DNA of 64,000 nucleotides from CAVREM01 sp963728825. Lineage in GTDB: Bacteria; Acidobacteriota; Vicinamibacteria; Vicinamibacterales; CAVVIG01. Location of the stretch: contig CAVSLA010000002.1 of assembly GCA_963728825.1 (NCBI GenBank), positions 416,853 to 480,852 of the forward strand. The letters are read 5' to 3'. Below the pieces are notes generated by a model. It ran no database searches, was not told where the DNA came from, and saw only the letters and a list, made by a program, of their open reading frames with translations. Of the stretch, positions 8,758-17,919 are shown piece by piece (position 1 is the first letter of the stretch; every line of letters begins with the position of its first letter). The position numbers and the translations under genes are program-made.

Positions 8758-9153
8758 TTGCCAAGACCGCGACTGACAAAACTCGAACTGCAGGTCCTGG
8801 AAGCCTTGTGGGCCCGCGGCAAAGCGTCGATCCGCGAGGTTCAGGAAGCGTTCCCGGAACCTCGACCCGCCTACACCACGATCCAGACGACCGTTTACCG
8901 GCTCGAAGGCAAGCACGCGGTGCGCCGCGTCCGGAAAATCGGCAACGCCCACATCTTCGAGCCGGTGGTGGCCCGGGACGTGGCGCGCCTGCGACTGCTC
9001 GACGAAATTCTCAGCTTCTTCGGCGGGCGTGCCCAGCCGATGATGGCGCAGCTTGCCGAAGCCGGAAAACTCACGCGCGACGATGTGCGCGAGCTGGAGA
9101 AGACGATCGAGAAGCTCGAGCGTCAACGAAAAACTGAGAGAGCGCGCAAATGA
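8758..9153 (+). CDS. blaI: BlaI/MecI/CopY-family repressor
   Basis: A 131-residue winged-helix repressor starting at a TTG codon (8758). Motifs are LTKLELQVLEALWARGKAS, REVQEAF, and TTIQTTVYRLEGK (recognition helix region). The C-terminal dimerisation part holds the usual protease-sensitive helix. It overlaps the downstream M56 gene by four bases (ATGA), so the two are translationally coupled. By family precedent the M56 protein inactivates this repressor after a signal. In acidobacteria such pairs are numerous and usually unrelated to beta-lactam resistance. Confidence 0.93.
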   Translation: MPRPRLTKLELQVLEALWARGKASIREVQEAFPEPRPAYTTIQTTVYRLEGKHAVRRVRKIGNAHIFEPVVARDVARLRLLDEILSFFGGRAQPMMAQLAEAGKLTRDDVRELEKTIEKLERQRKTERARK

Positions 9154-11210
9154 GCGGCGAAGCACGGCGGCAGGCGTGGGCAGTCGGCTGTCTCGTCTCG
9201 TGTGCCCTTCACCTTATGGCGGCGGTCGCGCTCTGGCCTGGTCAGCAGACGACTGAACTGACGCCAGTTGCCCAGGACCAGCGAGCGGTTTCCGGTGATG
9301 CCCAATCGCCGGCCAGCGCGAGTGCGCGTGCCACTGGCGATGAAGCGCGCCGTGCGCTCGATCGCGGCAGCGCAGCGGCAAAGACAATCGGCACGCTGAT
9401 AAACCGATATCAGTGGCGCCCCGAAAGGTGGCTGGCGCATCTCGCGCAGTCGACGATCTTCGCGACCGCGGTCGGGCTGATGACGCTCGCGTTCCGCAGG
9501 AACCACGCCCGCGTTCGCTATTGGCTGTGGTTCAGCGCGTCGGTGAAGTTTCTGATCCCGTTCTCGTTCTTCGTCATGCTTGGCAACAAGCTGCCGTCGC
9601 CGCCCGCCGTGCAGAGTCTCGCAGCGCCGGTCGCAACCGCGGTGACGCAGTTCGGCTATCCGTTCCTCGAGCCGTCGCCACCTGTCGCGATCCTCACGCT
9701 CTCCGCCCCTCGCCAGGCCGACTGGCCAGGTCTGGCAGTCCTCGGCATCTGGCTCTGCGGCTTTACCGGGATCGTGTGCATCCGGCTGCAGGCTTGGCGT
9801 CGTGTCCGCGCCGCCGTCCGCGCCAGCGCCGCAATCGATCTTCAGGATGTCTTCATCCCGCCGCACATCCGCGTCTGCGCCGCCCCGGGGCTTCTCGAGC
9901 CGGGTGTGGTCGGCTTCTGGCGCCCGCTCCTTCTGGTGCCGGCGGGCATCGAGAGACTCCTCACCTCTGCACAGCTCGAAGCAGTGGTGACCCACGAAAT
10001 CTGTCACATCAGACGCCGCGACAATCTCACCGCTGCTCTTCACATGGTCGTCGAAGCGGTCCTGTGGTTCCATCCGATGGTGTGGTGGATTGGCTCGCGC
10101 CTCGTCGCCGAGCGCGAACGTGCCTGCGACGAGGAAGTGCTGCGCGTCTGCGGTGAACCGCGGATCTACGCCGACGGCATCCTCAGCATCTGCAAGCGCT
10201 ACATTGACGCCCGGCTGGTGTGCGTCTCCGGCGTGAGCGGCTCCGATCTTCGGAAAAGAATCGAGGCGATCATGAGAAACCAGTCACGCGAAGCGGTTAC
10301 GCGCCGGAAAAAGATTGCTCTCGCCAGTGCGGCACTGTTCGTGGTCGCGGTGCCGATCGGGATCGGACTTGCGCCCGCGCCTGACCTGCGGGCGCAATCG
10401 GCGGCCGCCGCACAACCTGTCGCCTTCGAGGTGGCGTCGATCAGGGCGAACAAATCGCCCAACCGGGGAGGGCCGTTCGGGCCGCAGCCTGGTGGTCGAT
10501 TCGTCGCCACCAACACGCCGCTGCGTTTCCTGATTGCGTTTGCCTACGAGACGTCGCCGTGGAACCGCGCCCTGGATTCCTTTCTCATGACCGGCGGACC
10601 GGACTGGCTCAACGCCGATCGCTTTGACGTCAACGCCCGGGCCGCGGCAGGCGACGTGCCGCTGGCGCAGATGCGACTGATGGTGCAATCGCTCCTCGTC
10701 GACCGCTTCAAGCTTCGCGTTCATCACGAGACTCAGGAGCGCCCGATCTACCGGCTCGTGGCGGCGCGAAGTGACGGGCAGCCCGGCGCCCAGCTGCGTC
10801 GAACCGAGCTGAGCTGCGCGGCGCCAGGCGATCCATTTGCGGGATTCCCACGCGACGCCGATGTGCCGTGTGGCTACTTCGGCATGTCCCCGACCGTCGC
10901 TCCGGCTCAGTCCCATCAGGCTTTCCGCGGCCTGACGATGGAGGGGCTGACCCGACGCCTCCAGTCCTTTCTCGGCCGTCCCGTCGTCGAGGCGACAGGT
11001 TTCGACGGCTACTACGACGGCGACTTCGAGTTCACCGCGGAGATCGTCCTCCCGCCACCGCCGCCCGGCCTGCCGAATCCTTTCGAAGGCAGGGTGTTTC
11101 CGTCGATCTTCTCGGTCCTGCCGCAGCAACTGGGGCTGCGCCTGGAGTCGGCCAGGGGACCGGTCGACGTTCTGGTGATTGATGGGGCGGAGCATCCAAC
11201 GGAGAACTGA
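9150..11210 (+). CDS. M56 (BlaR1-like) membrane metallopeptidase fused to a TIGR03435 domain
   Basis: A 686-residue membrane sensor-protease. The zinc motif is HEICH (H282, E283, H286), with the downstream glutamate in ERERACDEE. Several hydrophobic segments surround it, at about 11-30, 100-115, 128-146 and 195-212, with another near 385-405. The part after residue 405 is a TIGR03435 domain (FEVASIRANK at its start, VLVIDGAEHPTEN at its end), a family almost restricted to Acidobacteriota. It probably forms the exported sensor. The protein should cleave or trigger inactivation of the BlaI partner. The signal sensed is unknown. Confidence 0.9.
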   Translation: MSGEARRQAWAVGCLVSCALHLMAAVALWPGQQTTELTPVAQDQRAVSGDAQSPASASARATGDEARRALDRGSAAAKTIGTLINRYQWRPERWLAHLAQSTIFATAVGLMTLAFRRNHARVRYWLWFSASVKFLIPFSFFVMLGNKLPSPPAVQSLAAPVATAVTQFGYPFLEPSPPVAILTLSAPRQADWPGLAVLGIWLCGFTGIVCIRLQAWRRVRAAVRASAAIDLQDVFIPPHIRVCAAPGLLEPGVVGFWRPLLLVPAGIERLLTSAQLEAVVTHEICHIRRRDNLTAALHMVVEAVLWFHPMVWWIGSRLVAERERACDEEVLRVCGEPRIYADGILSICKRYIDARLVCVSGVSGSDLRKRIEAIMRNQSREAVTRRKKIALASAALFVVAVPIGIGLAPAPDLRAQSAAAAQPVAFEVASIRANKSPNRGGPFGPQPGGRFVATNTPLRFLIAFAYETSPWNRALDSFLMTGGPDWLNADRFDVNARAAAGDVPLAQMRLMVQSLLVDRFKLRVHHETQERPIYRLVAARSDGQPGAQLRRTELSCAAPGDPFAGFPRDADVPCGYFGMSPTVAPAQSHQAFRGLTMEGLTRRLQSFLGRPVVEATGFDGYYDGDFEFTAEIVLPPPPPGLPNPFEGRVFPSIFSVLPQQLGLRLESARGPVDVLVIDGAEHPTEN

Positions 11211-11221
11211 CGCTTGGCGAT

Positions 11222-11328
11222 GCCGGGTCTAAAGACCCGGCCTACTTACGCCACGACGCGCCGCCGGGCCTAAGAGGCCCGGCCTACGTACCGCGCGACG
11301 CCGGGCCTGAGAGGCCCGGCCTACGTAC
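11222..11328. repeat. Three copies of a GTAGG-headed palindromic repeat (REP-like)
   Basis: Copies begin near 11222, 11262 and 11299. Read on the minus strand each is GTAGGCCGGGCC, a short loop, then GGCCCGGCG. They sit between two convergent genes, where they could also act as a bidirectional terminator. The same family recurs at 14956, 14990, 20174, 25698, 37550 and 40961. Confidence 0.8.
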
Positions 11329-11347
11329 CCCCACCAATTACGGCGAT

Positions 11348-12598
11348 TCAGCGCGCCAGCAGATCGAGGGCGATCGACTTGCCCATCTCGTAGTAGCCCC
11401 TGGGCGTCGGGTGAATGCCATCGCAGTTGAACGGCGCGAAGATCAGATCGGCATTCGCCGGATCGGCAACCGCCTTGTCGAAATCGAGCACGCCGTCGAA
11501 ACCGCGGTGTGTACGGATCCACTGATTGACGGCGCGGCGGATCGCGGTCTTGGCGTCGTTCCAGCCGGTGTTGGTCCCGGTCGCTGGCACGTTGTGGCGG
11601 GGGATGATCGTGGCGACGAAGACTTTCAGCCCGCGAGCCTTTACGCGCGCGGCGATCTCGGACATGCCCGCCGTCACCTGCGCCACCGATGCGCCGCGGC
11701 GAATGTCGTTGGTGCCCATGAACAGCATGACGTCGGTCACCCCGGCGTGCGTCAGGACGTCCCGCTCGAGCCGCTCGAGTCCCGGCGCGCTGTCGGGCGG
11801 CGGCTGCAGGCCTTCGCGCGTCACCGTGTTGCCGCCAATTCCTTCATTGACCACGGCCTTCAGCGTGTTCCGCCCACGCCGATCGTTTTCGAGCGCCAGC
11901 CGGACGGCGAGCCAGTCTTCCCAGCGATCGTGCGCATCGAGCGTCGCGCAGGTGCCGTCGGTGATCGAATCGCCGAACGCGACGATGGTCCCTGCCGACG
12001 TCGAAGACTGCACATCGATCGCCTTCAACCACGGCATCGTGGTGATCGTCTCCTTGAACGGCTCGGCCGATTCGACGCCTGATCGGTCTCCGGCGCCGGC
12101 TGCCGCCACATAGGACGTGGTCAGTGCGCCCGAATGCTGACTCGGCAGCGCGTTCTCGTCGGGAACGTAGAGGCTGACGGCCAGATCCTGGCGGGCGATG
12201 ACGCGCAGCGCGATCGGATCGCTCTGGACCGTGCCGCCTGCCGGGATGGTGACGCGGGCCGCTCCGCCAAACAATGCCGGCCGGCCCGACCCGGCGGCGA
12301 TCGTCGCACCCCGGACACGCGGCGCGACGTGAGCGGCACCGATGGTGAGCGGGCCCTTGCCGTATGTGTTGTCGAGACGGATGCGGACGGCGTCGCCGCC
12401 GATCGTGACCCGAGCGATCAGCCGCAGGGTCGTGTTGGTGATTGGTGACGTTCCCGCCGTCTGCTGTGACGTCGTCCACGCTGTTCGCCACTGACCAGCC
12501 CTGGGACTGGATTGCAGGTACGCGGGTTGGAGACCGGTTGCCGTCATCAAGGCGAGCGTTGAGATGGCCAGCGCGAGCGCGAATCTGCCAGTCTTCAT
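11348..12598 (-). CDS. Secreted SGNH/GDSL-family esterase
   Basis: A 416-residue protein with an N-terminal signal (FALALAISTLALMTATG). An N-terminal beta-rich part of about 180 residues precedes the SGNH hydrolase domain. The four blocks are visible: GDSITDG (Ser), GIGGNT (Gly), MGTNDI (Asn) and DGIHPTPRGY (Asp/His). This architecture fits GDSL-like lipases and acylhydrolases that deacylate polysaccharides or lipids in the periplasm or outside. The gene converges on the M56 gene. Confidence 0.88.
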   Translation of the reverse strand: MKTGRFALALAISTLALMTATGLQPAYLQSSPRAGQWRTAWTTSQQTAGTSPITNTTLRLIARVTIGGDAVRIRLDNTYGKGPLTIGAAHVAPRVRGATIAAGSGRPALFGGAARVTIPAGGTVQSDPIALRVIARQDLAVSLYVPDENALPSQHSGALTTSYVAAAGAGDRSGVESAEPFKETITTMPWLKAIDVQSSTSAGTIVAFGDSITDGTCATLDAHDRWEDWLAVRLALENDRRGRNTLKAVVNEGIGGNTVTREGLQPPPDSAPGLERLERDVLTHAGVTDVMLFMGTNDIRRGASVAQVTAGMSEIAARVKARGLKVFVATIIPRHNVPATGTNTGWNDAKTAIRRAVNQWIRTHRGFDGVLDFDKAVADPANADLIFAPFNCDGIHPTPRGYYEMGKSIALDLLAR

Positions 12599-12692
12599 AC
12601 GTGGCTCTCTCGGCCTCGGGGTCTGTACGCCCTCTGGAGTGTGAGGTCAGACCCGAGCCGAGGGAAGTCTAGCGCTGGAGTCGGGCGGGTGG

Positions 12693-12974
12693 CTATTCTT
12701 CGTCGGCGGTGTTCAGCAGGTCGTCGAGCGTCACTTCGCCGTCGGCCATGATGCATTCCAGCCGGTGCCGGCTGTTTCTGGCGATCGTCAATGGACGGAT
12801 ATCGATGGCTTCCTCGAGCCGCGCCGCGATCTCCGCGTCGTGAACGCCGCAGGTGCGCGCCCGTTCAATCGCACCGACCAGACTGGTCGGCCCCAGGCGG
12901 CCCCCATGAACCGCCCGCAGAACCTGGGTCAGCCAGCCAGGGGCCCGCTGGCGCGAAGCAGTCGTCGCTCTCAT
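12693..12974 (-). CDS. Small uncharacterised protein
   Basis: About 93 residues from ATG 12974 (MRATTASRQRAPGW), acidic at the C-terminus (GEVTLDDLLNTADEE). No signal peptide and no family that I recognise. A longer in-frame start at 13109 would translate through the ACTCCCG heptamer repeat and is unlikely. The coding assignment rests on an open frame in a gap between two solid genes, so it is tentative. Confidence 0.4.
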   Translation of the reverse strand: MRATTASRQRAPGWLTQVLRAVHGGRLGPTSLVGAIERARTCGVHDAEIAARLEEAIDIRPLTIARNSRHRLECIMADGEVTLDDLLNTADEE

Positions 12975-13065
12975 GCCCCTTATTTCGACTGCTTCGAGGG
13001 CCGGGTTGACAAATCCAGGCGCCGGCGGCGATTTCCAATGCAATGCTGTGCAAAACGCGTACGTC

Positions 13066-13092
13066 CGACTCCCGACTCCCGACTCCCGACTA
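13066..13092. repeat. Heptanucleotide tandem repeat (CGACTCC)
   Basis: Almost four head-to-tail copies of the 7-mer CGACTCC lie 40 bases upstream of the AKR-kinase fusion gene. A second, different heptamer array lies at 18771. Confidence 0.85.
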
Positions 13093-13129
13093 CTCGCGAC
13101 CAGCAGCACGATAGACTGGCGGCCGCGTC

Positions 13130-14956
13130 ATGCGTCGTCCCGGCCTCGGCTGCATGCGACTGTCCACAGAGCCCAATCGCAACGAGTCGGGTGCGCTCGA
13201 GCTGCTGCACGCGGCGTTCGATGCGGGCATCACGTTCCTCGATACAGCCGATGCCTACTGCTGGGACGAAACGGAGCGGGGCCACAACGAGCGTTTGATT
13301 GGCCGCGCGATCGCAACCTGGCAGGGTGATCGATCGCTCATCCGCGTCGCCACCAAGGGCGGGCTGACCAGACCGGACGGCCGCTGGGAGCCGGATGGCC
13401 GCGCGAAATACCTCGTCGAGGCGGCCGAGAGAAGCCGCCGGGCGCTGGGAGTCGAACGCCTTCACCTCTATCAGCTTCACGCGCCCGATCCGAAAATGCC
13501 GCTCGCGACCAGTGTTCGTGCCCTCGCGGCCTTGAAACGTGACGGGCTGATCGAATCGATCGGGCTCTGTAACGTGACGGTCGGCCAGATCGAGGAAGCA
13601 AGACGCATCACCGAGATCGACTCGATCCAGGTGGAGCTGAGCATCTGGCACGACTACCACTTTCTGAGCGGCGTCGCTGAGTACTGCATCGCAAACCGGC
13701 TGCCTCTTCTGGCTTATCGTCCGCTCGGTGGGCCCTCGCGGCATCGCAAGACGAGCACCGAGCCGACGCTCACGGCCATCGCCGCACGGCATGCCGCCAC
13801 TGCGTTCGAAATTGCGCTGGCGTGGCTGATGGATCTGTCGGATCTCATCGTGCCGATACCTGGCGCCACGCGGCTGGCGACCGTGCAGTCGATTGCCCGC
13901 GCCAGGCTGATTGATTTGACCGACGAGGACCGCGTTGCGCTCGATCGTCGTTTTCCAGCCGGTCGTCATCTCCGCCATCCGGACGGCGCTGGACATCGAC
14001 AGGCCGCCCGCGGCGACGGCGAAGTCGTCTTGATCATGGGTCTGCCTGCGGCCGGCAAGAGCACCTTCGCGCAAACCTTCACAGCGCGCGGCTATCGCCG
14101 TCTCAATCGCGACGAGGCCGGAGGCACGCTGGCGCAGCTGCTGCCGGCGATCGACGCGGCACTCGGTTCGGGCGTCTCACAACTCGTCCTCGACAACACC
14201 TACGCCTCACGGAAGTCGCGGGCCGAAGTGATTCGAGCGGCGGCGGCACGTGGATGGCCGGTCCGCTGCATCTGGCTTTCGACCAGCGTCGAAGATGCAC
14301 AGACCAACGCTGTCTGGCGGATCGTGTCGCGCCACGGCCGGTTGCCGACCGACCAGGAGTTTGCGACGCTTCGGAAGACCGACGTCACCGCGTTTCTTCC
14401 CTCGGTTCATTTCAAATACCGGCGCGAGCTCGAGCCACCGGACATCGCCGAAGGGTTTCAGAGCGTGGAGGTCGTGCCGTTCGTGCGTCGCATCGATCCG
14501 GGGCTGACAGATCGCGCCGTGATCGTCTCGTGCGACGGCGTGTTATTACGCAGTCGATCGGGGCTGCGCGTCCCGCTCAATCCGGACGACGTAGAGGTCG
14601 GCTCCGGACACGCCGCGACGCTCCGGAAACATCGCGACGCGGGGTACCGATTGGTCGGTATCTCCTGGCAGCCGGAGATTGCTGAGGGCCGACAGTCGGA
14701 CGAGGGCGTCAAGGCGGTCATTCGACGGATGTGCGATCTGCTGGGTCTCGAGATCGAGGTCGAATACTGTCCGCATCCGGCTGGGCCGCCGATCTGCTGG
14801 TGTCGAAAGCCGCTGCCCGGCCTGGGAGTCGTCCTGCTGCACCGCCACCATCTGGACCCTGCGCAATGTATCTACGTCGGATCAGGTACACAGGAGCCAG
14901 GCTTCGCGCGACGGTTGGGTTTTATCTACCGGGACGCAGACGATTTCTTTCGTTAA
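13130..14956 (+). CDS. Three-domain fusion: aldo/keto reductase, polynucleotide-kinase-like P-loop kinase, degenerate HAD domain
   Basis: A 608-residue protein. Residues 1-285 are an aldo/keto reductase with the full tetrad (Asp38 in FLDTAD, Tyr43, Lys76 in TKGG, His117 in QLHAPD). Residues 297-455 are a kinase with Walker A GLPAAGKST (304-312), a substrate Asp in NRDEAGG and a lid WRIVSRHGR, as in T4 Pnkp-type kinases. Residues 463-608 are a HisB/GmhB-like HAD domain with an intact zinc loop (CPHP and CWCRKP). In it the motif I nucleophile is Ser467 (SCDG instead of DxDG) and motif IV is GSG instead of GDS. The phosphatase part is therefore probably inactive. No frameshift interrupts the fusion. 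The substrate is unknown; nucleic-acid repair or tRNA processing is only inference. Confidence 0.85.
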   Translation: MRRPGLGCMRLSTEPNRNESGALELLHAAFDAGITFLDTADAYCWDETERGHNERLIGRAIATWQGDRSLIRVATKGGLTRPDGRWEPDGRAKYLVEAAERSRRALGVERLHLYQLHAPDPKMPLATSVRALAALKRDGLIESIGLCNVTVGQIEEARRITEIDSIQVELSIWHDYHFLSGVAEYCIANRLPLLAYRPLGGPSRHRKTSTEPTLTAIAARHAATAFEIALAWLMDLSDLIVPIPGATRLATVQSIARARLIDLTDEDRVALDRRFPAGRHLRHPDGAGHRQAARGDGEVVLIMGLPAAGKSTFAQTFTARGYRRLNRDEAGGTLAQLLPAIDAALGSGVSQLVLDNTYASRKSRAEVIRAAAARGWPVRCIWLSTSVEDAQTNAVWRIVSRHGRLPTDQEFATLRKTDVTAFLPSVHFKYRRELEPPDIAEGFQSVEVVPFVRRIDPGLTDRAVIVSCDGVLLRSRSGLRVPLNPDDVEVGSGHAATLRKHRDAGYRLVGISWQPEIAEGRQSDEGVKAVIRRMCDLLGLEIEVEYCPHPAGPPICWCRKPLPGLGVVLLHRHHLDPAQCIYVGSGTQEPGFARRLGFIYRDADDFFR

Positions 14957-15019
14957 GCCGGGCCTAAGAGGCCCGGCCTACGTACGAACCGCCGGGCCTA
15001 AGAGGCCCGGCCTACGTAC
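14956..15019. repeat. Two copies of the GTAGG-headed palindromic repeat
   Basis: Tandem units at 14956-14985 and 14990-15019 fill the gap between the convergent fusion gene and amidohydrolase gene. They have the same core as the 11222 cluster (CCGGGCC, TAAGA, GGCCCGG, then CTACGTA). Confidence 0.82.
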
Positions 15020-15025
15020 GAAGTG

Positions 15026-16375
15026 CTAACGGAGGCCGCCGCGGCCGCCCGGTCCGGTCGGCGTACCGCCTCGGCCGGCAGGAGCCGGCGCGCCCGGCGC
15101 GCCACCGCGCCCGCCGGGCGCAGGAGGTGCCCCCTTCAGGAAAATCCCGCCCTTGACGGTGGCCACAGAAACGAAGTGCTGCTTCAGGGCGCGCGACTGC
15201 ATGGCGCCGTCGGGATATTCGAAATTCCCCTGCGCGAGCTCCAGGATTGCCACGTCCGCCGTGACTCCCGGCTCCAGCGTTCCGACCTTTTCCGGGAAGT
15301 TGAAAATCTTCGCGGGATTGGTGGTCACGCCCGCGATCACCTGTTCGAGGGGCAATCCCAGGTGCAGGTACTCCGACATCGGCACCAGGACGCTGCCGGC
15401 GTTCCCGTCAGGGGCTCGGGTGATGTCGGTTGAAATCGCATCCGGCACCCATCCCTGGCTCATGGCTTTTTCGGAAATGGTCCACGAGTGATGCGTCGTG
15501 CCGAGCTGGACGTCGGTCCAGATGCCACGATCCTTGAGCGCCAGAATCTGGGGCAGCACCTTGTCGGCCTGCTCGCCATCGGCGCCGAATAGATTGGCCT
15601 GGTTTGGCGAGGGCGGATTGAAGGGATGCGCGAGGATGTCCCCTCGCTTCAAGAGCGCGAGCACATCCGGCTCAACCGTCCAGTGCAACATGATCGGCAG
15701 GCCGGTGGCGTCGCCGACCTCCCGCGCCGTTTTCATGACGTCGATGTCGTGCGCCAGGTCGCTGTGCCGGCCGTTGACGCGAACCTTGATGCCGAGAATC
15801 CGGTCGCGGTTGGCGCTGATGGTGCGGATCGCCGCGGCCGCGTTGATCATGCGCGGGTCGAGATAGATTTCGTTGGTGACGACGAGGCCGATGGTCGAGA
15901 TGTTCAGGAGCGCGTAGATACGAGTGGCGGCCGTCTCGATGACGTACTTACGGAAGCCCTGAAATGTTCCCGCGCCGGTCGACCCCGCGTCGACGACCGT
16001 CGTCACGCCCGACTGGAACCCGACGACATCCGAATCGACGAACAGATTGATGCCGTATTTGTAGACGTGGGTGTGGATGTCGATCAGGCCGGGCGTGACG
16101 ATCTTGCCTTTGGCGTCGTACACCTGCCGGGCCTGGCTGGGTGGGATGTTCGCAGCGATCCGGACAATCCGTCCGCCCTGGATGGCCACATCCCGCTCGG
16201 CCGACAACTTCTGTGACGGGTCGACGACGCGGCCGCCGGCGATCAGCAGATCATAGGTCGCCGCGGCAGGCGTCTGCGCAGATGTCGCGGGAGTTTGCAG
16301 ATGGCGAAGGCCTGGGATGGCAATCGCTGCCGACCCGATGTGTCCGAGGAATGTTCGTCGACTCGATCGTGACAT
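15026..16375 (-). CDS. Tat-exported amidohydrolase/deacetylase-family metallohydrolase
   Basis: A 449-residue protein with a twin-arginine signal (RSSRRTFLGHIGSAAIAIPG). It is an amidohydrolase-superfamily TIM barrel: N-terminal beta-sandwich DLLIAGGRVVDPSQ, metal ligands in IDIHTHVY, an expected His in MLHWTV, and a late Asp in ISTDI. The composite site usually hydrolyses cyclic amides or deacetylates amino sugars. The last 35 residues are a Gly/Pro/Ala-rich tail (GGRGGAPGAPAPAGRGG), common in exported acidobacterial enzymes. Substrate is not assignable. Confidence 0.87.
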   Translation of the reverse strand: MSRSSRRTFLGHIGSAAIAIPGLRHLQTPATSAQTPAAATYDLLIAGGRVVDPSQKLSAERDVAIQGGRIVRIAANIPPSQARQVYDAKGKIVTPGLIDIHTHVYKYGINLFVDSDVVGFQSGVTTVVDAGSTGAGTFQGFRKYVIETAATRIYALLNISTIGLVVTNEIYLDPRMINAAAAIRTISANRDRILGIKVRVNGRHSDLAHDIDVMKTAREVGDATGLPIMLHWTVEPDVLALLKRGDILAHPFNPPSPNQANLFGADGEQADKVLPQILALKDRGIWTDVQLGTTHHSWTISEKAMSQGWVPDAISTDITRAPDGNAGSVLVPMSEYLHLGLPLEQVIAGVTTNPAKIFNFPEKVGTLEPGVTADVAILELAQGNFEYPDGAMQSRALKQHFVSVATVKGGIFLKGAPPAPGGRGGAPGAPAPAGRGGTPTGPGGRGGLR

Positions 16376-16472
16376 GTTGTGGGTCCTCGATGATGGCAGT
16401 TTGGACTGGCACCTTATACATCAAAAACGCCTGGGACCCCGCCGACAGAACCACGAAAAAAATGGGTTCGCT

Positions 16473-17909
16473 CTATTCAGCCGTGAACGCCAGATACATG
16501 AGAGCGCCGTCGCGTTCGAGCTGCAGGACCACCGCGTCGCCAACCTTCAACGCCTCCAGCGTAGCCCTGAGCTGGACGAGGCCAGTCACCTGCTTCCCGT
16601 TGACCGCATGGACGATATCGCCGGGTGCGAGTCCGCCGTCTCGAGAGTCGATCGCGCCCGCCACGGTCGAGACGACGACAACGCCGCTGCGAACGCGGCG
16701 AGCCGGCAGCATCGCGGCGATCTGCTGATCCAGGTCGACGCCGAGGATTCCCAGTCGCGGCACCAGGTGCTGGCGCGGATCGGCCGACGCCGAAAGCCCG
16801 GCCAGCGGATCCTGGCGCTCGGCCATCGTCACGCTCGTTTTGTGGGTCTTGCCGTCACGCAGGATCTCGACGGTGATGACGTCGCCGAGTACATGGCGGT
16901 AGAGACCGACCTGAAACTGCCGGCCGTTCTCCATCGTCTTGCCATCGAGCGTCAACACGATATCGCCCGGCCGGAGACCGGCCCGATCGGCCGGGCTCTC
17001 GGGGAAGACGTCGGCCAGCACGACGCCCTGAGTGCGCGGCAGACCCAGGCCAGCAGCCATCGCCGGAGTGATCGTCTGCGCACGGGCGCCGATGTCTCCC
17101 CGGCGCACACGCCCCGTGTTCTTGATCTGCTCGTAGACCGTCCGGACGATGTTGCTGGGCGCTGCAAAGCCTACCCCATCGTTGCCGCCGCTCTGCGACG
17201 CGATCAGCGTGTTGATGCCGACCAAACGGCCGCGCAAGTCGACGAGCGGACCGCCGCTGCTGCCTGGATTGATCGAGGCGTCGGTCTGGACGTAGACCAT
17301 CGGCGACTCGGGCTGAAGCTGACGCGCGACGGCGCCGACCACGCCGAGCGTCACGGAATTCGTGAGACCGAGCGGGCTGCCGACCGCCATCACCAGCTGG
17401 CCGGCCTTTAGTTCATCGGAATCACCGAACGACACCGCCGGCAGTTTTGCCGTGTCGATCTTGACGACCGCGAGATCGGTTTCGAGATCGATGCCGACAA
17501 TCTGACCACCGACGACGTCGCTGCCGGCGGCGAGAATCGAGGTGCCCGACGCGAGGCGCGGGACTTCGACGCGGACTCGCCGCGCGCCGCGCACGACGTG
17601 GGCATTGGTGATGATGTAGCCGGCCGGATCGACGATGACGCCGGAGCCGGACGCTCGCTCGGTCCTGATCAAGTCGCCCGTCCGGGGAACGAGTCCCTCG
17701 TTGGCCGCGTAGCCGGTGGTAAAAATCTGGACGACGGATGGACCGACGAGGCGTGCCGTCGTTTCGAGGACGCTGCTCAGGTCGGCGAGGGTCGTCGTGC
17801 CAGCGGCTCGCGATTGTGCGGGCGCCGACGCCGGCACGATGGCGAGCAGCACCACGGCAAGCACGTTCGTCAGGTAAGTCCGCATCAGGGCTGACATCAG
17901 TGAGTTCAT
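16473..17909 (-). CDS. HtrA/Deg-like periplasmic serine protease with two PDZ domains
   Basis: About 478 residues from ATG 17909, which gives a signal peptide (LTNVLAVVLLAIVPASAPAQ). A longer frame to 17987 overlaps the upstream methyltransferase and is less likely. The catalytic triad is His in TNAHVV, Asp in ETDLAVV and Ser in NPGSSGGPL. PDZ1 follows (FPESPADRAGLRPGDIV) and PDZ2 is at the C-terminus (GGLAPGDIVHAVNGK). It acts in envelope protein quality control. Ten bases separate it from the upstream methyltransferase gene on the same strand. Confidence 0.92.
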   Translation of the reverse strand: MNSLMSALMRTYLTNVLAVVLLAIVPASAPAQSRAAGTTTLADLSSVLETTARLVGPSVVQIFTTGYAANEGLVPRTGDLIRTERASGSGVIVDPAGYIITNAHVVRGARRVRVEVPRLASGTSILAAGSDVVGGQIVGIDLETDLAVVKIDTAKLPAVSFGDSDELKAGQLVMAVGSPLGLTNSVTLGVVGAVARQLQPESPMVYVQTDASINPGSSGGPLVDLRGRLVGINTLIASQSGGNDGVGFAAPSNIVRTVYEQIKNTGRVRRGDIGARAQTITPAMAAGLGLPRTQGVVLADVFPESPADRAGLRPGDIVLTLDGKTMENGRQFQVGLYRHVLGDVITVEILRDGKTHKTSVTMAERQDPLAGLSASADPRQHLVPRLGILGVDLDQQIAAMLPARRVRSGVVVVSTVAGAIDSRDGGLAPGDIVHAVNGKQVTGLVQLRATLEALKVGDAVVLQLERDGALMYLAFTAE

Positions 17910-17919
17910 TGCTTTCACT

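Noticed and set aside
9123..10073. Minus-strand open frame of 316 codons
   Set aside because: It is a shadow of the M56 protease gene, with no start context and no recognisable fold.
8758..11210. Beta-lactam resistance regulon
   Set aside because: There is no beta-lactamase or penicillin-binding sensor domain. The exported part is TIGR03435.
11222..15019. CRISPR array suggested by short repeats
   Set aside because: Units are palindromic, have no regular unique spacers of 30-40 bases, are scattered between genes, and no cas genes are nearby.
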